Positions 1-7,369 of a DNA stretch of 40,866 nucleotides are shown here, in pieces. Below the pieces are notes generated by a model. That model searched no databases. It worked only from the letters and a program-made list of their open reading frames with translations, and was not told the DNA's origin. Position 1 is the first letter of the stretch; every line of letters starts with the position of its first letter. The translations under genes and the position numbers were made by a program. Origin of the DNA: Methylococcales bacterium (GTDB taxonomy: Bacteria; Pseudomonadota; Gammaproteobacteria; Methylococcales; Methylomonadaceae); NCBI GenBank assembly GCA_026398895.1, contig JAPLRZ010000026.1:1-40866 (forward strand), given 5' to 3'.

Positions 1-120
1 ACATGGATCAAGCGGCTTACGCGCAAAACGTGTGCTTCTCAAAACTAGAATTGGGGCATCGATACCGTTATCGGTTTGCTGATTAACAAGGTCGAATTTA
101 AACGCAATATTTATGCTTGA

Positions 121-567
121 TTACAGGTTTCACCCACTACCGAAAATAATATCAAAAACGAATACGGCAGAGCGTTACGCGGTAAGGCAATTCTGAATAA
201 TAAAAAAGGTCATGCCACAGAAAAGTTAACTATTATCGCAGGATTCCTAAATAAAAAAATCATCGCTCCATTAACCTATTGCTATTCAACAGATACCCTG
301 TTATTTAATACTTGGTTTGAACAGTGTTTAATACCTGCATTACCAAAAAATTCGGTAATTATTATGGACACTGCTAGTTTTCATAAATCCGATAAAACTA
401 GGCTGATTATTGAGCAGGGGCATTGACTTTTATTTTTACCCGCGTATTCACCCGATTTAAATCCTATTGAGCAATATTGGGCAATTATTAAAGCAAAAAT
501 CAAGAAATGTATTTCAAGTTATTCTACTCTATATTCTTGTGTTGAATTTGTTTTTCAGACTATCTAA
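121..567 (+). pseudogene. IS630-family transposase remnant (DDE domain)
   Basis: Reading the plus strand in the frame starting at 121 gives the C-terminal half of an IS630/Tc1-type DDE transposase: a segment reading EYGRALRGKA, then IIMDTASFHKS (second catalytic Asp), then LLFLPAYSPDLNPIEQYW (the family signature containing the catalytic Glu), ending with TAA at 565-567. An in-frame TGA at 424-426 lies just before the LLFLP motif, where CGA would be expected, and the first catalytic Asp region around 110-125 is scrambled with a TGA. The copy is therefore dead. The stretch ACAGGTTTCACCCACTACC at its broken 5' end (123-141) recurs exactly at 35766-35784 in an intergenic repeat. I could not read a sensible protein in 1-120. 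Confidence 0.8.
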
Positions 568-835
568 AAACTAAAATACTATACAAGCTTGCACTGCCCA
601 CTGTGTGCCGTCTTTGAATTGGCAGATTAAATCTATGTTTCGGCTCTATCCCGCTTGTCGTGATAATCAGCCCATAACCAGACTTTTTCGATTTTGGTTT
701 GCCTTTGGTGTTGGAGTCGGGGAAAAGTTGGCTGAGTAGGTGGTGAATGCTGGGCATAGGGTGACGCGCTATAGGTAATGAATTGTACAGCACGTCATAC
801 CATCCTTGGTTTAATCAGTGATAATTCTAACTTGC
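568..835. other. intergenic stretch, no supported gene
   Basis: The interval between the transposase remnant and the next gene holds one minus-strand open frame (about 77 codons, ending near 560) that overlaps the transposase tail and matches nothing I recognise. It lacks a ribosome binding site and looks like a decayed accessory fragment. No RNA gene or clear terminator is visible. Confidence 0.4.
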
Positions 836-1540
836 TTAGTGGTGGTGATGCCCCTCTTGCTGCATTATTTTTTTGACGAAAGGATCGTTTTCCATATCAC
901 CAAAATCAACAGCATCAATTTGGCGGTAATTGGCAATGTCTTCAATAGCAACTGGTTTTTTATGCGCGGTGGACAGTGGGGTAATGTCAACAAGACGAAG
1001 TTCAACGCTGCCTGTGTTATCTTTTCTGATGATACTGGCTGGTAAATTTTCGTCCAGCAACCAAATGACTTCTATGGTTTTATCGTCTATTTTTCCTTTG
1101 CGTAGCTCTGCATTACGTCCCAGAACTTTGGTTTTTTTAATCGGTTTAAGCGCGTCTAGTTCTTGTTGATTGAGCATACTGGAGAGCTTGAGCCAATCAA
1201 AGTTCATGTTATTGGTCGGCATATCGGCAGGCATATATTCAACAGCGGTTTTATCAGTATGATAAAGCTTGCGGTATTGAATGCTACCGTTGGCGGTACG
1301 TTGCCATAGCTCACCATGATCGCCGTCGGCATCTTGGGTTTGAATCATGTTTGGATTGCGCCAGAAGAACCAATCATTGCTTGATGATGTGGCGGCTTTG
1401 CCATGAGGAGTGACTTTAGTGACGTAGTGACAGGCGACTTCAGTTGCTTGTTGAGTGCTTGCGGTATCGGCAAAGCTGGCAGTAGAAAAATACAATAGGC
1501 TAAAAGTTAATACAATTTTTAAGACATCTAATAGTTTCAT
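836..1540 (-). CDS. exported protein of unknown function downstream of phoA, His-rich C-terminus
   Basis: A protein of 234 residues starting at MKLLDVLKIVLTF; the frame extends upstream by 18 codons, but the signal peptide begins at this methionine, so I chose it. Residues about 1-25 form a hydrophobic signal peptide with an ASFA-type cleavage site. The mature part is soluble, has a WFFWRNP segment, several Asp/His-rich stretches and ends in GHHHH. I do not recognise the family. It lies 98 bp after phoA on the same strand, separated by two hairpins, so it may be transcribed with phoA by readthrough or have its own promoter. A periplasmic role under phosphate limitation is inferred from position only. 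The acidic and His-rich tail could bind metal. Confidence 0.75.
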   Translation of the reverse strand: MKLLDVLKIVLTFSLLYFSTASFADTASTQQATEVACHYVTKVTPHGKAATSSSNDWFFWRNPNMIQTQDADGDHGELWQRTANGSIQYRKLYHTDKTAVEYMPADMPTNNMNFDWLKLSSMLNQQELDALKPIKKTKVLGRNAELRKGKIDDKTIEVIWLLDENLPASIIRKDNTGSVELRLVDITPLSTAHKKPVAIEDIANYRQIDAVDFGDMENDPFVKKIMQQEGHHHH

Positions 1541-1566
1541 AGTGCGTTTGAATCTGAATAAAATGA

Positions 1567-1627
1567 GAAAAGGGATACAAGTATCCCTTTTCATTAAACA
1601 ATCATCGCCTTGTTTGACAAGGCGATG
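1567..1627 (-). terminator. paired hairpins between phoA and the downstream gene
   Basis: Two perfect stem-loops occur in series. 1603-1612 CATCGCCTTG pairs with 1618-1627 around a 5-nt loop. 1567-1592 forms an AAAAGGGATAC / GTATCCCTTTT hairpin, followed on the minus strand by CTCATTTTATT. Read on the minus strand they lie directly after the phoA stop, so they could terminate or attenuate transcription into the next gene. The second hairpin overlaps the region preceding that gene's start. Confidence 0.55.
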
Positions 1628-1638
1628 AGTCAGTTTAG

Positions 1639-3285
1639 TTACTTGCTGTGATGCTTAGTTTTGTCTTCGTGATCTGTATCGTCATGCTCGTCATCATTAT
1701 GCTTGGCAAAACCCAAGGCTTCCGCCATCACATGATAAATCACGTTTTGTTCAACGATACCATGAAACAAATGCGCTTTAGGTCCGCGTGCAAAAATAGC
1801 CACATCTTCAGCGGCGTGCGTTTCTGCACTCAGTGGAATAATGGCTTCTTGTAGATAATTAGAATTTTCTACTTTAGCTGTGTTCAGTAAAGGACGACCT
1901 GTAGCAGCAGTGAACGAGCTTGGGTTGTGACCTTCGCTGCCCGATGCCCACGCGCCATTTGCGGCATTGAATGATTTTGAACCCGCTGCTTGAAGATTTG
2001 ACGCACCCGTGTAACCTGTGCCGTTAGCATAGTTCAAGGTGGTGTAGGGTAAGCCCAACATATCCAAATCAGGTGTGTTTGCACCTACGCCTTTTGTTAA
2101 GCCCAAAATAGGATTGCCGCGTTGTGGATAACCGCCGATGGTAAATACATGACTATGGTCAGCGGTGACAATGATTAAAGTTTCTTCAGGATCAGTTGTA
2201 TCCACAGCCGCTTGAACCGCCGCCGCTAATTGCTGCGTATCCGTTAAAGCACGGAACGCATTGCCTGAATGGTGGGCGTGATCGATACGTCCGCCTTCAA
2301 CCATCAGAAAATAACCATTTTTATTTTTCTTCAAAATCTCAAGGGCTTTGGCGGTCATTTCAGTCAATGAAGGCTCGCCTGATTTGTCGTGTGCAACACG
2401 GTCAGCTTCATAATGAACGTGTGAAGGTTCAAACAAACCTAATAAATGGTCAGTTGATTTTGGATTTATCGCATCAAACTGGGCTTTATTCCACACATAT
2501 TGCGCATTACTGTGTTTGCTAGTCCAGTCAGTCGTCAGATTGCGTCCATCTTTACGTTTACCAGCGACACCATATTCAGGATCAGTAATGGTATTAGGAA
2601 TAAAACGAGTACGTCCACCCCCTAAAGCGACATCAATACCGCCATTGACATTAAAATCAACTAATTGTGCCGCGATGTCTGGAACAGTTGCACCTGCGGG
2701 TCTATCAGAGTCACCTTCCCAATCGCGATTCGCCGTATGTGCGTAAGTCGCCGCAGGTGTGGCATGAGTAATACGCGCAGTGGAAACGATACCGACTGAC
2801 AAGCCTTCTGATTTGGCTTGTTCCAAAATAGTGGTCAATTTGTTGGTATTAACAACACCCGCATTCGGTTCACTATGTGCTACCAATTGATTAACAGACA
2901 GCGAATCACCGATAGTTTTAACGCCTGTTACCATTGCAGTCATGGTAGGTGCAGAATCTGGAGTTTGTTGATCGACGCTATAGGTTTTGGATAACGCTAA
3001 GTAAGGAAATCTTTCAAAACTCAACGAATTTTCTTCCCCATGCCCACCTTTTTGTTGACCGTCATAAATGCGTGATGCAGTGATGGTAGAAATTCCCATA
3101 CCGTCACCAATAAATAGAATCACATTTTTTGCGTGTTTTTTAACAGGGTGTAGGTGTAGCGCGTCAACAACAGTTTGACGACCCGCATTAAACCAATCTT
3201 CTGGCGTAGGTTCAGCTGCTTGTGCAAACCCCGTAGTGAGAATAGAACTAACAGCAACGACGCTGAGTTTTTTTAGAAATTTCAT
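1639..3285 (-). CDS. phoA: alkaline phosphatase PhoA-type
   Basis: Periplasmic phosphomonoesterase that releases phosphate from organic esters. The 548-residue product has a Sec signal peptide (residues 1-23, cleavage after AQA). The active site is clear: Asp61 in FIGDGMG binds metal, Ser111 in PDSAPTMTA is the phosphorylated nucleophile, and later come EGGRIDHAHH (Glu, Asp and His metal ligands), TADHSH (Asp-His) and GSEGHN (His of the zinc site). Length is normal to slightly long because of a C-terminal tail rich in His, Asp and Glu. Pho-box-like repeats lie upstream at about 3381-3419, so control by PhoB is likely. Together with the porin at 9959-11575 it forms a phosphate-acquisition pair. 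Confidence in the enzyme family is high; metal preference and substrate range are not visible. Confidence 0.95.
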   Translation of the reverse strand: MKFLKKLSVVAVSSILTTGFAQAAEPTPEDWFNAGRQTVVDALHLHPVKKHAKNVILFIGDGMGISTITASRIYDGQQKGGHGEENSLSFERFPYLALSKTYSVDQQTPDSAPTMTAMVTGVKTIGDSLSVNQLVAHSEPNAGVVNTNKLTTILEQAKSEGLSVGIVSTARITHATPAATYAHTANRDWEGDSDRPAGATVPDIAAQLVDFNVNGGIDVALGGGRTRFIPNTITDPEYGVAGKRKDGRNLTTDWTSKHSNAQYVWNKAQFDAINPKSTDHLLGLFEPSHVHYEADRVAHDKSGEPSLTEMTAKALEILKKNKNGYFLMVEGGRIDHAHHSGNAFRALTDTQQLAAAVQAAVDTTDPEETLIIVTADHSHVFTIGGYPQRGNPILGLTKGVGANTPDLDMLGLPYTTLNYANGTGYTGASNLQAAGSKSFNAANGAWASGSEGHNPSSFTAATGRPLLNTAKVENSNYLQEAIIPLSAETHAAEDVAIFARGPKAHLFHGIVEQNVIYHVMAEALGFAKHNDDEHDDTDHEDKTKHHSK

Positions 3286-3380
3286 GCTAGGTTCTCCTTA
3301 AAATACATTGGTAAAGCGTTAAAAAAACCGCTGTTGCGATACCTAGCGTCAATGACGATAGATAATTGGCACAAATAATA

Positions 3381-3419
3381 TTTTAAAGTTGTGACAGGAA
3401 GATGATGATGTGATGACAG
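3381..3419 (-). promoter_or_regulatory. putative Pho box upstream of phoA
   Basis: On the minus strand CTGTCAT (TGTCA at 3418-3414) and CTGTCAC (TGTCA at 3396-3392) are exactly 22 bp apart, with a CATCA in the intervening 11-bp register and TTAAA in the fourth. This is the spacing of PhoB half-sites (direct repeats every 11 bp). The match is weaker than the one before the porin. A TATTAT stretch follows at 3380-3375. Confidence 0.55.
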
Positions 3420-3544
3420 AATGATGAAATGCACACGGTGAGAACTAACTTAGCTCCAAGGATTTTGACGGTATCTCTACGCTACCAACCGCAAATAGGA
3501 TAATTCTCCTGTTGTGATGATGCTATTTACTTGCTGATAGCGAT

Positions 3545-4165
3545 TCACTTACGACTTTTTGGAATCATCATTTTACTTAATTGCCGATTGGTAAACCAAA
3601 CTAAACCCCGAAAACCCAGCAATAAGGCGATTATAATTAAATAAAACAAAGGCTCAACCAGATTACCCTTAAGTTGCCAGAAATAATGCAGAATACCCGC
3701 ACCTGCGGCAAGATAAATAAAGCGATGCAGTTTTTTCCAATTTTTTCCTAGGTATTTTTTGACCTGTTTCGGTGTACTAATCGCTAATAAAAAAATAATA
3801 ATGTAAGCCACTATACCCAACCAGATATAAGAGCTTTCGATAATATCAATACCAATCATGCGCCACTGAAAAGCGTGATCGACTAGCAAATAACTGAGCA
3901 AATGTAAGCTAGCATAAAAAAAAGTGTATAAACCCAGCATTTGCCGATAAGTAGTCATGCCTCGCCATTTGGTAATAGTTTGCACGGGAGTAATTGCTAA
4001 TGTTAAACACAAAAAACGTAACGTCCAATCACCTAAACGAATATGTAATGCTTGAATAGGATTTGCCCCTAATTGGTCAAAAGCAATATCAAAAAGTAGC
4101 CATACCAAAGGGATTAAACCAGCCAGCAGTGTTGTAAACCATAATTTATCAATACGCGCCATCAT
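3545..4165 (-). CDS. msrQ: MsrQ, haem-binding membrane subunit of periplasmic methionine sulfoxide reductase
   Basis: Integral membrane protein of about 206 residues (YedZ family) that passes electrons from the quinone pool or a cytosolic flavoprotein to MsrP. Six hydrophobic segments can be read, with the family features VQTITKWRGM, a His in LYTFFYASLHLLSYL and a His in RFIYLAAGAGILHYFW, which are expected haem ligands, and the basic KKYLGKNWKKLHR loop. The start ATG shares one base with the msrP stop codon, so the two are translationally coupled. It is the last gene of the five-gene operon. An alternative start is the very next codon, also ATG. Confidence 0.93.
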   Translation of the reverse strand: MMARIDKLWFTTLLAGLIPLVWLLFDIAFDQLGANPIQALHIRLGDWTLRFLCLTLAITPVQTITKWRGMTTYRQMLGLYTFFYASLHLLSYLLVDHAFQWRMIGIDIIESSYIWLGIVAYIIIFLLAISTPKQVKKYLGKNWKKLHRFIYLAAGAGILHYFWQLKGNLVEPLFYLIIIALLLGFRGLVWFTNRQLSKMMIPKSRK

Positions 4166-5115
4166 TAGAAAAAATGCCGTAAGTCCATATCGCGATACAG
4201 GGAAGCGACTTGTTCGCCATAGCCATTAAATAATTCTGTTTGTCGCCGTGGCGTAAAAAAATGACTACCTAATTGTCGCTCACTGTTTTGACTCCAGCGC
4301 GGATGCGGAACATGAGGGTTTACATTGGCATAAAAGCCATAGTCATGGGGGGTGGCTTGATTCCACGTTGTCAGTGGCGGGGTTTTTAATAATTCAATTT
4401 TTACGATGGCTTTAATGCTTTTAAAACCGTATTTCCACGGCACAACTAACCGTAAAGGTGCGCCATTTTGTTTTGATAACACATCACCATACATCCCAAC
4501 TGCCAAAATGGTCAGCGGGTGCATGGCTTCATCAATACGCAAGGCTTCGGTGTAAGGCCATGTAAGCATTGCATTATTGCGTTGATTGGGCATGACGGTT
4601 GGCTGATGAACGGTAGTAAATTTTACAAACCGTGCGGTTGATAAGGGCTTAACACTTTTTAATAAACTGGCTAATGAAAAGCCAACCCACGGCACAACCA
4701 TTGACCAGCCTTCAACACAGCGAAACCGATAGATTCGCTCTTCAAGGGTTTGTTGACGCACTATATCTTCCAAATGAAGACGCACTGGTTTTTCTACTTC
4801 GCCACTTATTTCTACCGACCAAGGATCAATAGCCAGATGTTGCGCTAAGTCGGTCGAATCTTCTTTATTAAAGGCAAACTCATAATAGTTAGTGTAATTT
4901 TTAATGAGTTCAAGCGGCGTAGGGGTTAAATCATGGGCGGAAAAATCACCTTGAGTTAAATTATCCCACAGTGGCTTAGTCTCACTCGCCCACGCTGGCG
5001 CAACCCCAGCCCCTGTTATCGCTAATAAGGATTTAATAATTTGTCGCCGCCGTTTAAATACTAACGAATCAGTAATTTCACTGGTGGCAATCGGTTTTTG
5101 AGTTTTAATAATCAT
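4165..5115 (-). CDS. msrP: MsrP, molybdenum-dependent protein-methionine-sulfoxide reductase, periplasmic
   Basis: Catalytic subunit (YedY/sulfite oxidase fold) that repairs oxidised methionines in envelope proteins using a molybdopterin cofactor. The 316-residue protein begins with a Tat-type signal (KRRRQIIKSLL, residues 21-31, then hydrophobic to about 45). Cys133 in YRFRCVEGWSMV is the expected Mo ligand; downstream MYGDVLSKQNGAPLRLVVPWKYGFK and the C-terminal PRRQTELFNGYGEQV are classical family blocks. It follows the desaturase gene by 7 bp and overlaps msrQ. Its presence in an operon with a LOV photoreceptor suggests a role against light-generated oxidants; that link is inference. Cofactor supply comes from the moa pathway, part of which lies at 11920-13156. 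Confidence 0.95.
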   Translation of the reverse strand: MIIKTQKPIATSEITDSLVFKRRRQIIKSLLAITGAGVAPAWASETKPLWDNLTQGDFSAHDLTPTPLELIKNYTNYYEFAFNKEDSTDLAQHLAIDPWSVEISGEVEKPVRLHLEDIVRQQTLEERIYRFRCVEGWSMVVPWVGFSLASLLKSVKPLSTARFVKFTTVHQPTVMPNQRNNAMLTWPYTEALRIDEAMHPLTILAVGMYGDVLSKQNGAPLRLVVPWKYGFKSIKAIVKIELLKTPPLTTWNQATPHDYGFYANVNPHVPHPRWSQNSERQLGSHFFTPRRQTELFNGYGEQVASLYRDMDLRHFF

Positions 5116-5122
5116 GGCATTA

Positions 5123-5944
5123 TTATTTTTTGCCTTTAGGCAATAAGCCCAATAACTTTATTATTTTACTTTCAGTAATAAATGCCAGTGAAAACAGTTG
5201 AACAAAATTTTCCGCACCAATTAAATCCAAACCAATCTGTTTAGGCACGATTTCTTTGCGGGTATTAAACATCCTATCCCAGATTGATAGCACAATACCG
5301 TAGTTGCTGTCGTGTTCTGCGCGTAATGTTGAGTGATGGGTTCGATGCAGTGACGGCGTGATAATCAGTTGTGAAATAATCTGTTCGTAAGGAACACGAA
5401 TATTGGCATGATGAAAAAAGATGAAAAATAACTCGATAATTTCAATCGACAACACAACATAAGCATTCACACCGATAACAATTACAAATACACATTTGTA
5501 GATAATTTCCAGTAATAAATCGAACACATGAAAACGAAAGCCTGTCGATACATTAAAGCTTTTGTCGCTGTGATGGATTTTATGGAATCGCCATAAACCT
5601 TCGTATTTATGACTCGCAAAATGCCACGCATAAATAGCTAAATCAAACAGCGCGAACGCCAATAGCCATTTAACAGGATTATCAGGCAAGCTACTTAATA
5701 AACCATGAGAGGAAAATTGTTGCGCCACTAAAAATAATGACGAGGCTTTTACTGCGGTTAAAATTAAATTATTGACCACAAATGTCGTGGTATTAGTGAT
5801 AAATGAGTCTTTGTGAATTTGCTGCGGAAAATGTCGATAGGGTTTGAGTTTTTCAATGATTAGCAGTAAAAAAAAGGCGAGCATAGCACAGCCAAATAAC
5901 AACGCCAACGCGTCACTATTACCAGTATTTTCTAGTGTATTCAT
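5123..5944 (-). CDS. fatty acid hydroxylase / sterol desaturase family membrane di-iron enzyme
   Basis: A 273-residue polytopic membrane protein with the histidine boxes of the fatty acid hydroxylase superfamily: H108-x3-H112 (HFASH), H121-x2-HH (HKIHH), HH at 178-179, and H200-x2-HH (HRTHH) plus His211. These bind a non-haem di-iron centre used with O2 to hydroxylate or desaturate a lipid. Five or so hydrophobic segments flank the boxes. I chose the ATG at 5944 (MNTLENT), which follows an AAAGAGAA stretch; the frame opens 11 codons earlier at 5977 with a Cys-rich leader that lacks hydrophobic or domain character. It lies 7 bp before msrP and 41 bp after the LOV gene. The substrate cannot be told; sterol, hopanoid-like, carotenoid or phospholipid acyl chains are all possible. 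Confidence 0.88.
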   Translation of the reverse strand: MNTLENTGNSDALALLFGCAMLAFFLLLIIEKLKPYRHFPQQIHKDSFITNTTTFVVNNLILTAVKASSLFLVAQQFSSHGLLSSLPDNPVKWLLAFALFDLAIYAWHFASHKYEGLWRFHKIHHSDKSFNVSTGFRFHVFDLLLEIIYKCVFVIVIGVNAYVVLSIEIIELFFIFFHHANIRVPYEQIISQLIITPSLHRTHHSTLRAEHDSNYGIVLSIWDRMFNTRKEIVPKQIGLDLIGAENFVQLFSLAFITESKIIKLLGLLPKGKK

Positions 5945-5985
5945 AACAATTCTCTTTGTTTTACCGCAGCAGCCCAACTATTTGG

Positions 5986-6432
5986 TTATTGACCATTTAA
6001 TAAATCGGTCAAGGTTTTAATTTGATTATTCGCATCAACCTGTTTGGTTATATCGTACTGCACGCCTAAATAATAAAGAACACGCTGTTTGGTATCGAAC
6101 AGGGGAACTATTTTTAAATGGTTGTAAAATAAAGTGCCATCTTTTCTATAGTTGCGTAAGGTGACTTCAACTGCTTGGTGCTTTTCTAATGCCTTCGCAA
6201 TTTGCTCGCGTTCAGCTTGATCTCGATCATCGCCTTGCAGAAAACGGCAATTATAGCCAATGATTTCTTCTTGGTTATAACCTGTCAAGCGTTCAAAGGC
6301 TTTGTTAGCGTAGATAATCGGGGTATCATCCAAGTCAGGGTCTGATAAAGTCACTCCATTAACACACTCATCTAAAATAGCAGACAACACTTGCGGAATA
6401 AGACCGCTATCTTTTTCAACAATAAACGTCAT
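5986..6432 (-). CDS. short LOV-domain blue-light photoreceptor
   Basis: A 148-residue protein consisting of one PAS/LOV domain with short helical extensions and no effector. The FMN signature is complete: GYNCRFLQG with the adduct-forming Cys62, Asn94 in LRNYRKDG, Asn104 in FYNHLKIVPL and Gln125 in GVQYDI. This combination in family members gives a reversible blue-light cysteinyl-flavin photocycle. Residues 1-25 (N-cap) and 129-148 (Jalpha-like helix) are the expected dimer and signalling elements. The start at 6432 has GGAG 6 nt upstream; an ATG four codons earlier contains part of that site. It is the second gene of the operon, 30 bp after the SRPBCC gene. With no effector, it would signal by protein contact, possibly to a neighbour; this is inference. 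Confidence 0.93.
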   Translation of the reverse strand: MTFIVEKDSGLIPQVLSAILDECVNGVTLSDPDLDDTPIIYANKAFERLTGYNQEEIIGYNCRFLQGDDRDQAEREQIAKALEKHQAVEVTLRNYRKDGTLFYNHLKIVPLFDTKQRVLYYLGVQYDITKQVDANNQIKTLTDLLNGQ

Positions 6433-6462
6433 GATGCACTCCAAAATAATAGGTTATTAATC

Positions 6463-6945
6463 TTACGGTTTTTCAGTGGTAATTAAGTTTTTAATGTTTT
6501 CGACGGTAGTTTCAGTACCATCCTCAATAGCAGAACGAATCAGCTTTTGAAAAGGACGCATAAACACTTCAAGCTCTAATAATTCAAAACGAAAAGTTAA
6601 TCGTGTCGGTTGTTGCAGACCATTACTTTCCAATAAATAACTGTGTTTATAGGGCGCAGTTAACCCTTCAAAAATGAGTTTAACATTGGGTTCGTAATCA
6701 GTAATCTTAAAAACTGATTCGACTTCTGCACCGTTGTCTTTACGAATTTGTTTTGCTGTTGCACCAACAAAAACCTCTTTGCCGCTCAATGGCTCAAATT
6801 CAATAACTTCAACAGCCCACTTAGGATAATTATCAAAAAAATTTTCTCCAATATAGGAAAAAACATCGTTCGCTGGCTTGGGAATGTCGATACTTGACTC
6901 ACCAGCCACTGGCTTCGATGAATCAAATGAAAATTTAATTTGCAT
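6463..6945 (-). CDS. SRPBCC (START/polyketide cyclase-like) ligand-binding protein
   Basis: First gene of the operon; 160 residues starting at MQIKFSFDSS, chosen because AGGAG stands 5-8 nt upstream and because the longer open frame would run through the TGTACA operator. The sequence has the SRPBCC layout: early SSIDIPKPANDVFSYIG with its strand-helix start, FFDNYPKWAVEVIEFEPL, the middle beta-sheet (KITDYEPNVKLIFEG, RLTFRFELLELE) and a long C-terminal helix RPFQKLIRSAIEDGTETTVENIKNL. Such proteins hold hydrophobic ligands in a helix-grip cavity. No catalytic residues can be assigned. Context (lipid hydroxylase, photoreceptor, MsrPQ) suggests binding of a lipid or pigment, but the ligand is unknown. 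Confidence 0.82.
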   Translation of the reverse strand: MQIKFSFDSSKPVAGESSIDIPKPANDVFSYIGENFFDNYPKWAVEVIEFEPLSGKEVFVGATAKQIRKDNGAEVESVFKITDYEPNVKLIFEGLTAPYKHSYLLESNGLQQPTRLTFRFELLELEVFMRPFQKLIRSAIEDGTETTVENIKNLITTEKP

Positions 6946-7019
6946 GGTATCTCCTGTTAGTTGAACGAAGGACTCAACTTTATTTAACCTTATTTTTAAT
7001 AAAATTAAAAGTAATAGGC

Positions 7020-7052
7020 TGTACACATAATGTACAGGTAATGTACAGGTAA
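7020..7052. promoter_or_regulatory. three tandem 11-bp TGTACA repeats, CarH/LitR-type operator candidate
   Basis: TGTACACATAA, TGTACAGGTAA and TGTACAGGTAA follow each other without a gap at 7020-7030, 7031-7041 and 7042-7052. The unit fits the TnTACA direct repeats with 11-bp phase bound by the B12-dependent light-sensing MerR-family repressors CarH/LitR. They lie 75 bp upstream of the SRPBCC start, in the promoter region of the operon running leftwards. Known biology: such repressors release DNA on illumination of adenosylcobalamin. Which repressor binds here is not visible, since no MerR-family gene is in the window. Confidence 0.6.
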
Positions 7053-7369
7053 ACATAATATAGAAAAAAACTAGGTAACACTACATATTTTATCGATGAG
7101 GAAGTAGCCTCCTTATAAGCGTAGCGGAATACGGGGCTTCGTGGCACAACAATCCCGTATTCAGTGTTGTTTCATGCGAGCTACGGTATTTTAATCATAC
7201 AAGGTTGGGGCAAGACTTGAACTCAACAATAATTTTTACCCAGTTTTTAAATTGCTCAATGCTAGGAAAAACAACCAAGGTGAAAACAATCTTATTGAAA
7301 AGCTTGATTGTATGAGTAAAAAGTTGAGGTGAAGCCATCCGTGGCGAATTAAATCCCCGATTAAGCGTT
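7053..7369. other. intergenic region with repeat-like sequence
   Basis: About 317 bp without a supported gene. It separates the light-type operon from the PspA-like module on the same strand. It contains an imperfect inverted element (GAATACGGGGCTTCG ... AATCCCGTATTC, about 7128-7162) that may be a REP-like unit or a terminator for the PspA-like operon. The sequence from 7200 to 7369 shows no coding signal in either direction. Confidence 0.45.

Noticed and set aside
560..793. Minus-strand 77-codon open frame
   Set aside because: Overlaps the transposase tail, unrecognisable sequence, no start signal; kept only as part of the intergenic note.
6946..7056. Longer start for the SRPBCC gene
   Set aside because: The extra residues are encoded by the TGTACA repeats and would put the operator inside the gene; a good AGGAG precedes the later ATG.
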